From the NCBI RefSeq assembly GCF_020539525.1, contig NZ_JACDXX010000002.1, positions 295,541 to 359,540 on the forward strand: 64,000 nucleotides of DNA, written 5' to 3'. Each line of letters opens with the position of its first letter. Position 1 is the stretch's first letter. This stretch comes from Pseudogemmobacter faecipullorum (GTDB lineage: Bacteria; Pseudomonadota; Alphaproteobacteria; Rhodobacterales; Rhodobacteraceae). A program made the position numbers and the translations under genes. Below are positions 1 to 8,028 of the stretch, piece after piece. Under the pieces are notes generated by a model. That model made no database searches, was not told the DNA's origin, and was given only the letters and a program-made list of their open reading frames with translations.

Positions 1-795
1 AAACTGAGCCTGGCGATCCCTGCCCTGAGCCTGAGCCTGTCCATGGCCCTGAGCCTGCCCGCAACTGCCGGAGGCCTGCCTGATCTCGCGGGGCGCGAAG
101 TGGTGGTGGTGACCGAAAACACCTATCCGCCGCTGCAGTTTCTCGATGCCGGGGGCAAGGCGGTGGGCTGGGAATATGATGCCATCAGCGAAATCGCCAG
201 CCGGCTGAACCTGGTGGTGAAATATGAAAACACCTCCTGGGATGCGATGATTCCGGCGATTGCCGCGGGGCAGTATGATCTGGCGATGAACGGCATCACC
301 ATCCGCGACGACCGCCGCGAGCAGGTGGATTTTTCTTCCCCCTATATGCTTTCCGAAATGCTGATGGTGGTGCGCGGCGATGAAAGCCGCTTTGCTGATG
401 CCGAGGCATTTCGCTCCGATGACAGGCTGCTGCTGGCCGCCCAGCCCGGCACCACGCCGTTCTATGTGGCGCTGGATGCGCTGCTCGATGGCAATCCCGA
501 TAATCAGCGCATCGTGAAATTTGAGACTTTCGGCGCCGGCCTCGCGGCTTTGCAGGCCGGGGATGTCGATCTGGCGCTGTCGGATTCCACCGCCGCGCGC
601 GGCCATGTCGGCGCCTCAGAAGGGGCGCTGAAAATCATCGGCAGCCCGCTCGGGGCCGAGGAATTTGGCTTTATTTTCCCCAAAGGCTCAGACCTCGTGG
701 CGCCGGTTGATGCGGCCCTGGCAGCGATGGCTGAGGATGGCACGCTGGAGGCGCTGAACCGTAAATGGTTCTATGAGGCGACCCGGGCCGAGTGA
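1..795 (+). CDS. Amino-acid ABC transporter substrate-binding protein, family 3 (5' end outside the window)
   Basis: Periplasmic binding protein for an amino acid or related solute. The reading frame is already open at base 1 and encodes a hydrophobic leucine/serine/alanine-rich stretch before the mature protein, which begins near [17 protein letters not shown]. The signal peptide therefore probably starts upstream of the window; an internal Met at position 43 is unlikely to be the true start. Family hallmarks include the [19 protein letters not shown] opening and an [20 protein letters not shown] segment (bilobal SBP_bac_3 fold). It precedes a HisM-type permease, so the two form one importer; the ATPase is not seen here and may lie upstream. 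Substrate not predictable. Confidence 0.85.
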   Translation, partial: KLSLAIPALSLSLSMALSLPATAGGLPDLAGREVVVVTENTYPPLQFLDAGGKAVGWEYDAISEIASRLNLVVKYENTSWDAMIPAIAAGQYDLAMNGITIRDDRREQVDFSSPYMLSEMLMVVRGDESRFADAEAFRSDDRLLLAAQPGTTPFYVALDALLDGNPDNQRIVKFETFGAGLAALQAGDVDLALSDSTAARGHVGASEGALKIIGSPLGAEEFGFIFPKGSDLVAPVDAALAAMAEDGTLEALNRKWFYEATRAE

Positions 796-820
796 GGATT
801 CTGGTGACCGGGGTGAGCGG

Positions 821-1663
821 GTGAGCGGGCGGCACGGCCAAAGGCAGGATTTCCCCTGGTGGCTTTGCGGCCTTGGCATGATCGGGCTGTTCCTGTTGTG
901 GAATATCCTGGCAGAGCCGCATTACCGCGCGGCGCTGCTCATGCTGTCAAAGGGCATTGGCATCACGCTGATGGTCACATTGGTGGCTTTCAGTGCGGCT
1001 GTTGTTCTCGGGCTGGGGCTGGCGATGCTGCTGATGTCGCGCCAGCTCTGGGCGCGCCAGATCGCGCGGGCCTGGGTCGAGGTGATGCGCGGTATTCCGA
1101 TCATGGTGCTGCTGCTCTGGGTGGCCTTTGCCATGGTGCCCGCTTTGGTGGCAGGGCTGAACTGGCTGCTGGCCCCCTTTGGCGCCGGGCCTTTGCTGAC
1201 CCGGGATTTCCCGCTGATCTGGCGGGCCATTCTGGCGCTGGTCCTGGCCTATTCCGCCTTTCTGGCCGAGATCTTCCGCGCCGGGATCGAGGGGGTCGAT
1301 CAGGGCCAGTCCGAGGCGGCGCTGGCCCTGGGGCTGAGCCCGTTTCAGCGGTTTCGCCTGGTGGTGCTGCCCCAGGCGCTGCGGCTGATCCTGCCGCCGC
1401 TCGGCAATGATTTCATCGCCATGCTGAAGGACAGCTCGCTGGTGGCCGTGCTGGGCGTGACCGATATCGCCCAGCTGGCCAAGGTCGCGGCCTCGACGAA
1501 TTTTCGCTATATCGAAACCTATAATGTCGCGGCGCTGCTCTATCTGAGCATGACCATCGGCCTGTCGTTGCTGCTCGGGCGGCTGGAACGGCGGCTGAAA
1601 CAGGGCAGGCGAGGCGGCGCTGCCCCCGCCGGTCTTGCAGACCGCCTCCCCCGGGACATTTAG
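821..1663 (+). CDS. Amino-acid ABC transporter permease (HisM/GlnP type)
   Basis: Inner-membrane permease partner of the preceding binding protein. It has several transmembrane segments and the EAA loop that contacts the ATPase (SEAALALGLSPFQRFRLVV followed by LPQALRLILPPLGND), typical of polar amino-acid permeases. I place the start at GTG 821, preceded by GGGGTGAG; an in-frame ATG at 773 would overlap the binding protein by 23 bases and lacks a ribosome site, and ATG 878 is a further option. About 280 residues, slightly long for the family. The last codons (RLPRDI, stop 1661-1663) lie inside a copy of a dispersed intergenic repeat, so the C-terminal tail may have been replaced by repeat-derived sequence. 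Confidence 0.85.
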   Translation: MSGRHGQRQDFPWWLCGLGMIGLFLLWNILAEPHYRAALLMLSKGIGITLMVTLVAFSAAVVLGLGLAMLLMSRQLWARQIARAWVEVMRGIPIMVLLLWVAFAMVPALVAGLNWLLAPFGAGPLLTRDFPLIWRAILALVLAYSAFLAEIFRAGIEGVDQGQSEAALALGLSPFQRFRLVVLPQALRLILPPLGNDFIAMLKDSSLVAVLGVTDIAQLAKVAASTNFRYIETYNVAALLYLSMTIGLSLLLGRLERRLKQGRRGGAAPAGLADRLPRDI

Positions 1664-1674
1664 AGACAGATGAA
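1644..1674 (+). repeat. Dispersed intergenic element copy (ACATTTAGAGACAGATGA core)
   Basis: Shares the pattern CTCC..GGG-A-ATTT-..GACAGATGA with copies near 10055-10085, 12794-12842 and (inverted) 12959-13007. Here the core reads GACATTTAGAGACAGATGA. It overlaps the end of the permease gene. Seen by eye only; element borders are approximate. Confidence 0.5.
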
Positions 1675-1698
1675 TGATCTGCAGCAGAAAGGGTCGTG

Positions 1699-3708
1699 AT
1701 GAACCTGCTTTTAGAAAAATGGGAGGGGCCCTTTGGTCTGCCCCCCTTCGCGCAGATCCGCGATGAGGATTTCGCCCCGGCCTTTGATGAGGCGCTGACC
1801 CTGGCGCGCGGCCGCATTGCCGCGATTGGTGCTGGCGAGGGCGCTGATTTTGAGGCGGTGATTGGCGCGCTGGAAGATGCCGAGGCCGAGCTGGACCGGA
1901 TTGCCGGGCTGTTTTACGGCATTGCGGGCGCGGATTCCAATGCGGCGCGCGAGGCTTTGATGCGTGACCTGGCGCCGAAGCTCAGCGCCTTTTCCAGCGA
2001 AGTGACGAATAACAAAGCGCTGTTTGCGAAGATTGACGCGCTCTGGCAGCGCCGTGAGACCGAGGCACTGCAATCCGAGGAGCTGCGGGTGCTGGAGCTG
2101 TATCACCGCATGTTCCTGCGCTCGGGCGCACAGCTCGGCGGGGAGGAGGCGGCGCGGCTGACGGCGGTAAAGTCGCGCCTCGCCAGCCTCGGGACGCAGT
2201 TCAGCCAGAACCTGCTGGCCGATGAGCGCAGCTGGTTTATGGAACTGACGGAGCAGGATCTGCAGGGCCTGCCCGATTTCGTGGTGGCAGCGGCCCGGGG
2301 GGCGGGCGAAGAGCGCGGGCTTGGCCCGGTGGTGACGCTGAACCGCTCGCTGATCGTGCCCTTCCTGCAATTCTCGCCGCGCCGGGCCCTGCGTCAGAAA
2401 GCCTGGGAGGCCTGGGCGGCGCGCGGTGCCAATGGCGGTGAGACCGACAATCGTGGCATCGCGGCCGAAACGCTCGCTTTGCGCGAAGAACGGGCGAAAC
2501 TGCTCGGCTATGCGGATTTCGCGCAGTTCAAGCTGGAACCGGAAATGGCGAAAACGCCGCAGGCGGTGCGCGATCTTCTGCTGCGGGTCTGGGCGCCAGC
2601 GCGGAAAAAAGCCCTGGCTGATCAGGCGGTTCTGGAAGAACTGCTGCGCAAAGACGGCATAGAGGGCCGGTTTGAACCCTGGGACTGGCGCTATTATTCC
2701 GAGAAGCGCCGCAAGGCCGAGCATGATCTCGATGAGGCGGCGATCAAGCCCTATCTCTCCCTCGAAGCGATGCTGGCGGCGATGTTTGGCTGCGCCACCC
2801 GGCTGTTCGGCCTTGAGTTTCGCGAGATCGAAGGGCGGTTCTGGCATCAGGATGTGCGTGGCTGGGAGGTGACCCGCGATGGCAGGCATATCGCGGTCTT
2901 CCTTGGCGACTATTTCGCGCGTGGCTCGAAACGCTCGGGGGCCTGGTGCACGGCGATGCGCAGCCAGAAAAAACGCGGCGGCGATATCCGCCCGATCGTG
3001 CTGAATGTCTGCAATTTCGCCAAAGGCGAGCCCTGCCTTTTGTCTTATGATGATGCGCGCACCCTGTTCCATGAATTCGGCCATGCGCTGCATCAGATGC
3101 TTTCGGATGTGAGCTTTGGCTTCATCTCGGGCACCTCGGTGGCGCGTGATTTCGTGGAACTGCCGAGCCAGCTCTATGAACACTGGCTGGAAGTGCCTGA
3201 AGTGCTGGAGCGCTATGCGCTGCATCATGCGACCGGCGAGGGGATGCCTGCCGATCTGCGCGCGCGGCTCCTGGGGGCGGGCAGCTATGACCAGGGCTTT
3301 GCGACCATTGAATTCATTGCTTCGGCCATGGTGGATCTGGAATTTCATTCCGGGCCCGCGCCGCAGGATCCGATGCAGAAGCAGCAGCAGGTGCTCGAGG
3401 CACTCGGGCTGCCACATGCGATCCGCATGCGCCACGCCACGCCGCATTTCGCGCATGTCTTCTCGGGCGACGGCTATTCCTCGGGCTATTACAGCTACAT
3501 GTGGTCTGAGGTGATGGATGCCGATGCCTTTGCCGCCTTTGAGGAAACCGGCGATGTCTTTGATCCGGAAATGGCGAGGAAGCTGGAAAAATTCATCCTT
3601 TCGGCCGGCGGATCGGAAGAGGCAGAAACGCTTTACCGCAAATTCCGTGGTGCGATGCCCGGGGTCGAGGCCTTGCTGAAAGGCCGCGGCCTGCTGGAAA
3701 CCGCCTGA
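1699..3708 (+). CDS. dcp: M3-family zinc metallopeptidase, peptidyl-dipeptidase Dcp-like
   Basis: Cytoplasmic oligopeptide-degrading zinc peptidase of about 669 residues, the normal size for Dcp/oligopeptidase A. The zinc motif HEFGH lies at about residues 458-462, with the downstream glutamate in the segment FVELPSQLYEHWL. The GTSVARDFVELPSQ context resembles Dcp (GTS.PRDFVE) more than PrlC/OpdA. It probably recycles dipeptides from peptides produced by ATP-dependent proteases. Start chosen at ATG 1699 with AGAAAGGG just upstream; GTG 1696 is also in frame. It is a single gene, followed by a GC-rich hairpin and a tRNA gene. M3 membership is firm; the Dcp rather than PrlC assignment is moderate. 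Confidence 0.88.
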   Translation: MNLLLEKWEGPFGLPPFAQIRDEDFAPAFDEALTLARGRIAAIGAGEGADFEAVIGALEDAEAELDRIAGLFYGIAGADSNAAREALMRDLAPKLSAFSSEVTNNKALFAKIDALWQRRETEALQSEELRVLELYHRMFLRSGAQLGGEEAARLTAVKSRLASLGTQFSQNLLADERSWFMELTEQDLQGLPDFVVAAARGAGEERGLGPVVTLNRSLIVPFLQFSPRRALRQKAWEAWAARGANGGETDNRGIAAETLALREERAKLLGYADFAQFKLEPEMAKTPQAVRDLLLRVWAPARKKALADQAVLEELLRKDGIEGRFEPWDWRYYSEKRRKAEHDLDEAAIKPYLSLEAMLAAMFGCATRLFGLEFREIEGRFWHQDVRGWEVTRDGRHIAVFLGDYFARGSKRSGAWCTAMRSQKKRGGDIRPIVLNVCNFAKGEPCLLSYDDARTLFHEFGHALHQMLSDVSFGFISGTSVARDFVELPSQLYEHWLEVPEVLERYALHHATGEGMPADLRARLLGAGSYDQGFATIEFIASAMVDLEFHSGPAPQDPMQKQQQVLEALGLPHAIRMRHATPHFAHVFSGDGYSSGYYSYMWSEVMDADAFAAFEETGDVFDPEMARKLEKFILSAGGSEEAETLYRKFRGAMPGVEALLKGRGLLETA

Positions 3709-3720
3709 AATCTGTTCCCG

Positions 3721-3749
3721 CTCCGCCGCCTGGAAAACTGGCGGCGGAG
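3721..3749 (+). terminator. GC-rich hairpin after the M3 peptidase gene
   Basis: Perfect 10-bp stem (CTCCGCCGCC / GGCGGCGGAG) with a 9-base loop, 12 bases after the peptidase stop codon. No clean T-tract follows, so it is either a weak intrinsic terminator or a 3'-end stabilising hairpin. Confidence 0.5.
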
Positions 3750-3788
3750 GTTGCCAAAGCCCGGGCTTTTGTGCATTTAAGGCACAGT

Positions 3789-3865
3789 GGTCCCGTGGCT
3801 CAACTGGATAGAGCAGCCCCCTCCTAAGGGGCAGGTTACAGGTTCAAGTCCTGTCGGGATCACCA
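3789..3865 (+). tRNA. tRNA-Arg (anticodon CCT)
   Basis: A complete cloverleaf can be folded: acceptor GGTCCCG / CGGGATC, D-arm GCTC..GAGC, anticodon arm GCCCC-CTCCTAA-GGGGC giving anticodon CCT, T-arm ACAGG-TTCAAGT-CCTGT, discriminator A and encoded CCA; 77 nt in total. It reads AGG codons. A decayed tyrosine integrase begins 43 bases beyond its 3' end and reads toward it, the usual arrangement when the tRNA 3' end has served as an attachment site. Confidence 0.95.
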
Positions 3866-3908
3866 TGAAATCAATATTTTGCGATTATTTTGGAGTTTGC
3901 CTTCCGGT

Positions 3909-4780
3909 TCAGTGAACCCGTTTCGCCCCGCCGAATTCCAAAGAATCTGCCGCGCGGCGCAAATATCCGGGTGAAAACCTGCTGTAGGTGCTGCGGGTGA
4001 TGTTCGGGTTTTTTGTGCCCGAGATGCTGGGCAATTTCGACAATCGTGACCCTACTCTCAGCCATCAGCCATCAGCCATCAGCCATCAGCCATCAGCCAT
4101 CAGGCGGCCAGCGGTCCGGCGCAGATCGTGCGGGGGCAGTGCTCGATCCCGGCGCGATTCACGGCGGCATTGAACCCGGTTTTGATCGAGCCGATCTGAC
4201 GGCCTGCCCATTCCACGACAAACCCGGACATGGCGGCGGCGTGTGTGCATTCATCGGGACCCTGGCGCGGCCCTTGTGCAGTCCGACCTCACTGGTCGCG
4301 AGACGAATGGTGCGCCTGTTGAAGTCCATCCGACCCCAGGTCAGTTCGAGGATGGCCCCGATCCGCCCGGTCGTGGTCAGTATCAGGAGGATCGCAGGGC
4401 GGATATGGGATCGATGGCTTCGGCCAGAAACGCGGCAACATCGTCGCGGGTCAGGTCGCGGTCGCAGTGTGGGGGAAGGGTGGGGCAGGACGATGCGCGG
4501 GGCATGGCCGATCACTCTGAATTTCTCAACCCGTTTCACTACAATGCGCAGGTAAGACACCCGGTCCGGATCGTCGCATCCCTACGTCCGGCCGCCCGGG
4601 CTTGCCAATATAGTCTCGGCGATCCTCGGGCGTGATCTGCTCGGGGGGCAGGTCCCCGAAGACCGGCAGCAGCACGTTGAGGCCGACCTGCGCGAGCTTC
4701 CGCGCTTGCCTCAGCGCCGCGATACCGGCCTGACAGGCTTCCGCGATCTGGGCCATAGTGACCCCCTGAGATGGGGCCAT
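3909..4780 (-). pseudogene. Degenerate phage-type tyrosine recombinase (integrase), multiply frameshifted
   Basis: Read from 4780 downward, integrase pieces appear in order but in different frames. The N-terminal core-binding part is LLPVFGDLPPEQITPEDRRD (about 4560-4720). Next come KFRVIGHAPRIVLP and the catalytic-domain start TTGRIGAILELTWGRMDF (about 4300-4540). Then MSGFVVEWAGRQIGSIKTGF in another frame (about 4110-4230). Then EIAQHLGHKKP, and after a +1 shift at the A6 run (T6 on the plus strand, around 4009-4014) NITRSTYSRFSPGYLRRAAD to a TGA at 3909-3911. The HxLRH box is missing; a heptanucleotide repeat array occupies that place. Relic of an element integrated at tRNA-Arg(CCT). Confidence 0.85.
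4060..4101 (+). repeat. Tandem heptanucleotide array, (AGCCATC) x 6
   Basis: Six exact consecutive AGCCATC units. The array lies inside the integrase relic, where the catalytic HxLRH box would be expected. Confidence 0.95.
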
Positions 4781-5165
4781 TTGCCGGATGCTCAGGTCAC
4801 GGGTCTCACGCCCGCTTCCCTGGTTGTGTGTGCTTTAAAATAGAACCGTCTCCGGGTGGACGCCGGTCTGTCTGCCGGTGACGATGGTCGATGACAATCT
4901 CAGGATTGGCGATGTTGCGCGGGTCAGGACCAGGCTGAACACAGCCTGATCGACCCGAAGCAAGCCCGGCACACATTGTCTCAGGCCTGCCAGCGTAAGC
5001 AGCACCTGAAAGTGCGATTTCTGCTTATGATTGAAATGAAGGCTTATGTTTCAACCGTGCAACGCAGTGGTTGCGGCATGGATCCGCCATATAACGAATC
5101 GTTGATTTTAGGGAATCCCGGGTCGAGGAAACCTCATAGGTTAAAAAAATATTAAAGGAATTGTC
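4781..5165. other. Intergenic stretch between the integrase relic and the porin-like gene
   Basis: No gene, RNA or clear signal recognised. The right part becomes A+T-rich just before the porin-like gene (TTAAAAAAATATTAAAGGAA) and probably contains its promoter and ribosome site. The rest may be eroded DNA of the integrated element. Confidence 0.4.
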
Positions 5166-6050
5166 ATGAAAATTAGGACACTCGCTGCCACGGTTGCACT
5201 CATGCTTCCGGTTCCTGCTCTCGCGCAAAATTTTTCAGGAGCGGTGACCCTTGGCTATGGGCTTGGGGAGATTTCCGACTTGAGCCAGGACATTAACTCC
5301 CTGACATTCAACGGCTCGGTGAATGTGCAGCTTGGTAGTGGGTTTTCTCTGGGTGTGCGGGCAGATTATGGCGCGATTGACGTGAAGGGGCTGGGCGTCG
5401 ATATCGGTGCCAATCTTCTTGGGGCCAATGTTGCCTATCAGTTCGACAATGGTGGCTGGGTCGGAGCCTATACCGAAAATGCCGAAATCAGTGTTGATCT
5501 TCTTCCGATCAACTTTGGTGTGACAGACTTTGGTGTCGAAGGCGGCTATCGTTTCAGTGGCGTCGACCTGTCCGGTTTTGTTGGGAAATCGACCGATATC
5601 ACCAGCTTTGGTATCGCTGGGAAATATGAAGCTGATGGAGCCTTGCTTGGCGCCTCGGCAATGCGCAGCAATGTCAAATTCGGTGGCGCTGATCTGGGGG
5701 TCACTGCTGCTGGCCTCGCCGGGGCCTATAATTTCAGCCAGGGCTGGGGTGTGTTCGCTGGCGCAGGGCGGACCAGCCTCAGTGAGGTGGATGCGGATCT
5801 GACAACGGTTGGGCTTGGCGGCAGCTACGCTTTCGAGGCGGCTGCCACCCCCGTCGTGGTTTCGCTGGAACTGGCGCGTACCAAGCTTGAAGTCGGCGGG
5901 CTCGGGTCGACAGATCTTGATACCGTGCGTCTTGGCGTAACCGTTCCCTTCGGGAATAAAGGCTCTGTGCTTCCGAAGAACAGCGTTGCAGATGCAATTC
6001 TCAATCCAGGCCACACAGCAATCAGCCAGACTGTCCTGATGGCGTTCTGA
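5166..6050 (+). CDS. Porin-like outer-membrane beta-barrel protein
   Basis: A 294-residue protein with a Sec signal peptide (MKIRTLAATVALMLPVPALA, cleaved before QNF). It has alternating Gly/aromatic/hydrophobic strands throughout and a C-terminal phenylalanine (VLMAF), the outer-membrane insertion signature. Repeated short patterns such as GVDLSG and GLGGSYAF fit a 12-16-strand barrel. Ribosome site AAAGGA precedes ATG 5166. It stands alone, with a strong terminator after it. Base composition is visibly less GC-rich than its neighbours and it lies beside an integrase relic, so it may have been acquired. No specific porin family identified; substrate unknown. Confidence 0.7.
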   Translation: MKIRTLAATVALMLPVPALAQNFSGAVTLGYGLGEISDLSQDINSLTFNGSVNVQLGSGFSLGVRADYGAIDVKGLGVDIGANLLGANVAYQFDNGGWVGAYTENAEISVDLLPINFGVTDFGVEGGYRFSGVDLSGFVGKSTDITSFGIAGKYEADGALLGASAMRSNVKFGGADLGVTAAGLAGAYNFSQGWGVFAGAGRTSLSEVDADLTTVGLGGSYAFEAAATPVVVSLELARTKLEVGGLGSTDLDTVRLGVTVPFGNKGSVLPKNSVADAILNPGHTAISQTVLMAF

Positions 6051-6082
6051 TCTGAAACTAAGCGTCGGGTAAGAAGCAAACT

Positions 6083-6108
6083 GGCGGAGCGCCTGCTCCG
6101 CCTTTTTT
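6083..6108 (+). terminator. Rho-independent terminator of the porin-like gene
   Basis: Stem GGCGGAGC / GCTCCGCC with loop GCCT followed by six T residues. Lies 33 bases after the stop codon. Confidence 0.9.
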
Positions 6109-6574
6109 GTCCGGATCGCCAGATGGCTGTAATCGGTGGCAGGTGTGACCGGCAGCGCGACCCATGCAGGCCTCGGCTGTCGGGAACCATCCGCACCGCA
6201 GGCTCGCGGCCTCAGGGGAAAACCTGTTCGTTTTCATGTTCATGATACTCCATCCGTCTCAAGAGATGGAGCCTCCGGCAAGCCCGGTGCGGATCAGCGC
6301 GTCCATGGTCACACACATGGCTACCTTATCCTTTGTAGCATGAGCAGGTTTGCACCGGGCAATAGGGATCACCATTTTAACCTTTTCCCCTCGCGGTGGT
6401 CGCTGGCCTGAGCCTCTGGGCCCGGTACGGCCCGGCCTGGAATGAGGGGGCGCCACTGCCGGCCCGGGCTTCGCTCTGGCGGGGCTATCTGTTTTCGGGA
6501 AAACCGGTTATTCTGACTGCGGTATCCCGCCGTGGTGTCTGACCAAGCAATGATTGACAGGGCGAAACCCGCCA
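6109..6574. other. Intergenic stretch upstream of the LuxR-type regulator
   Basis: No recognised gene. It holds a possible 38-codon minus-strand ORF (6259-6375, listed separately) and a small inverted repeat CTCCATC..GATGGAG near 6249-6272. The promoter of the downstream regulator must lie here but no convincing -35/-10 pair was identified. Confidence 0.35.
6259..6375 (-). CDS. Possible small ORF, 38 codons, unknown
   Basis: Begins MVIPIARCKPAHATKD and ends LIRTGLAGGSIS. An AAAAGG sequence lies about six bases before the ATG, giving a plausible ribosome site. No known family, no membrane segment or signal peptide. It is divergent from the LuxR-type gene. Could be chance; kept only because of the ribosome site and the otherwise empty interval. 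Confidence 0.2.
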   Translation of the reverse strand: MVIPIARCKPAHATKDKVAMCVTMDALIRTGLAGGSIS

Positions 6575-7654
6575 ATGCCTGATCTGGAAGCCGCACTGGC
6601 CGATAGCCTGCTTTCGGTCCTGATGGCCGAAGCAGACTGGCATCAGTTTCTTGAACTGCTGATCTCGGATCAGAGCCATGCCGCGGCTATGTTCATGATA
6701 CAGAATGACCGGTTGTCGGGCAGCGGGGGTGAGATTTCAATTGTCACCGGCCTCGAGGAAAGTGCGATCCGTGATTATTCGGAGCATTACTCGCGGGTGA
6801 ACCCCTGGCTGCCGGACTTTATCCTGCATACTACCCTCATGAATCCCTGGTGTGATCAGGATGTGCTGCCCCGGGCGCAGCTGCATCGCAGCGAATATTA
6901 TAATGATTACCTGCGCCTGCTTGGCCTTGAGGGGGCGGCGGGGCTTGCCCTGACTCGGCGCGATGGCACGGCGGTCTTGCTTGGAGTGGTGCTGGGCGAT
7001 GCCGACCCCGAGGCCCCGGCGCTGATCATGCGGCGCATTGGCGGGCTTATGCCGCTGATGTCACGGGTGCTCGACTATTACCGTCGGCCCGATGCCGGGA
7101 TGCTGGCAGCGGATCAGGTGGTGGAGGTGCTGGGCTCGGGGCTGTGTCTGTTTGGCTGGGACGGGCGCTTCCTGCATCTTTCGCGAAGTGCCGAGGCCCT
7201 TGGTCAGGCGCTGGATCTGTTTGTGGCCGAGCCGCTGGGACGGGTGCGCCTGAAACCCGATCTTCTGCAGGAGGCGCGCCAGGAGATGCTGCGCTGGGAT
7301 TATACCGGCCCGGTGCAGCGCGTGATCCGGCTGAAAGACTGCCGGCTGACCCTGTTCCGCAGCAGCCGCAGCAGCATGAGCGAGCTGCTCTGCGGGCCGG
7401 TGGTGGGCCTGATCATCGAACCGATGCGCAGCTGGCTGGATCCGCATCATGAACATGAGCTGGTGAGGCGCTACAGGCTGACCGGTGCCGAGCTGCGGGC
7501 TTTGCGTGGCATTGCCGCAGGCGCTTCGATCCAGGATATGGCCGAAAGCAGCGCGCGCTCGGTTGAAACTCTGCGCAGCCAGGTGAAAAGCCTGCTTTAT
7601 AAAACCGGATGTGCAACACAGCTTCAGCTGCTGCATCTGCTGCGTTCCCTGTGA
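6575..7654 (+). CDS. LuxR-type transcriptional regulator with an unassigned N-terminal sensory region
   Basis: About 359 residues. The last ~65 residues form a LuxR/FixJ-type helix-turn-helix (RYRLTGAELRALRGIAAGAS, then SVETLRSQVKSLLYKTGC). The N-terminal ~280 residues show no receiver domain and no clear AHL-binding signature; they probably form a PAS/GAF-like sensor, but no ligand can be named. I prefer ATG 6575 (MPDLEAAL) over the in-frame TTG 6554 because Met starts are commoner, although neither has a strong ribosome site. Single gene without operon partners; target unknown. Confidence 0.8.
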   Translation: MPDLEAALADSLLSVLMAEADWHQFLELLISDQSHAAAMFMIQNDRLSGSGGEISIVTGLEESAIRDYSEHYSRVNPWLPDFILHTTLMNPWCDQDVLPRAQLHRSEYYNDYLRLLGLEGAAGLALTRRDGTAVLLGVVLGDADPEAPALIMRRIGGLMPLMSRVLDYYRRPDAGMLAADQVVEVLGSGLCLFGWDGRFLHLSRSAEALGQALDLFVAEPLGRVRLKPDLLQEARQEMLRWDYTGPVQRVIRLKDCRLTLFRSSRSSMSELLCGPVVGLIIEPMRSWLDPHHEHELVRRYRLTGAELRALRGIAAGASIQDMAESSARSVETLRSQVKSLLYKTGCATQLQLLHLLRSL

Positions 7655-8028
7655 GGGCGGCTGTGCTCCTGTGAGAGGGCAGGCATTGCAGGTTCTGACT
7701 GCGTGCAAGCCTGGCGGTCCGGGCGTCCGGCATGGCGGCGCAAATAGGCCATCAACACCCGGCAGGACATTGATGGCCTTAGGCTCGCATAAAATGACGT
7801 ATGAAATTATTTGCTTGAATGGTTAAGTTTTATGGTGAAGCCCGAGGGCCGTAATCACCCTGAAGGGTGAAGTGACGTGGGATACTTTCCCGATTGGACA
7901 AAATTTGATCATTTTATGCCCCGAGGCACGCGCGGATCATCACCGCCGGGCCGTGGGCGGTGTTGCTGCCCCCGGCCAGCAGCCTGCCGGGTCGAATCAC
8001 TCCGGATAGCGGCAGAGGTTTTTGCCCC
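7655..8028. other. Intergenic stretch between two convergent regulators
   Basis: Contains the 10-bp inverted repeat at 7746-7779 and then an A+T-richer stretch (7790-7835). No gene or RNA recognised. Confidence 0.4.
7746..7779. repeat. Inverted repeat AGGCCATCAA-N14-TTGATGGCCT
   Basis: Perfect 10-bp arms separated by 14 bases, about 90 bases after the LuxR-type gene. Without a T-tract it may be a weak terminator for the converging genes or a protein-binding site. Confidence 0.6.

Noticed and set aside
1711..3456. Long open frame on the minus strand opposite the M3 peptidase gene
   Set aside because: GC-rich codon bias keeps the antisense frame open; its protein is His/Arg/Gln-rich without any domain, and the plus-strand peptidase is certain. 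The same holds for the long antisense frames opposite ettA, the Mrp genes and the amino-acid permeases.
3866..5165. Second attachment-site copy of the tRNA-Arg(CCT) 3' end
   Set aside because: Looked for GTTCAAGTCCTGTCGGGAT further right in the vicinity and did not find it; the element border cannot be placed.
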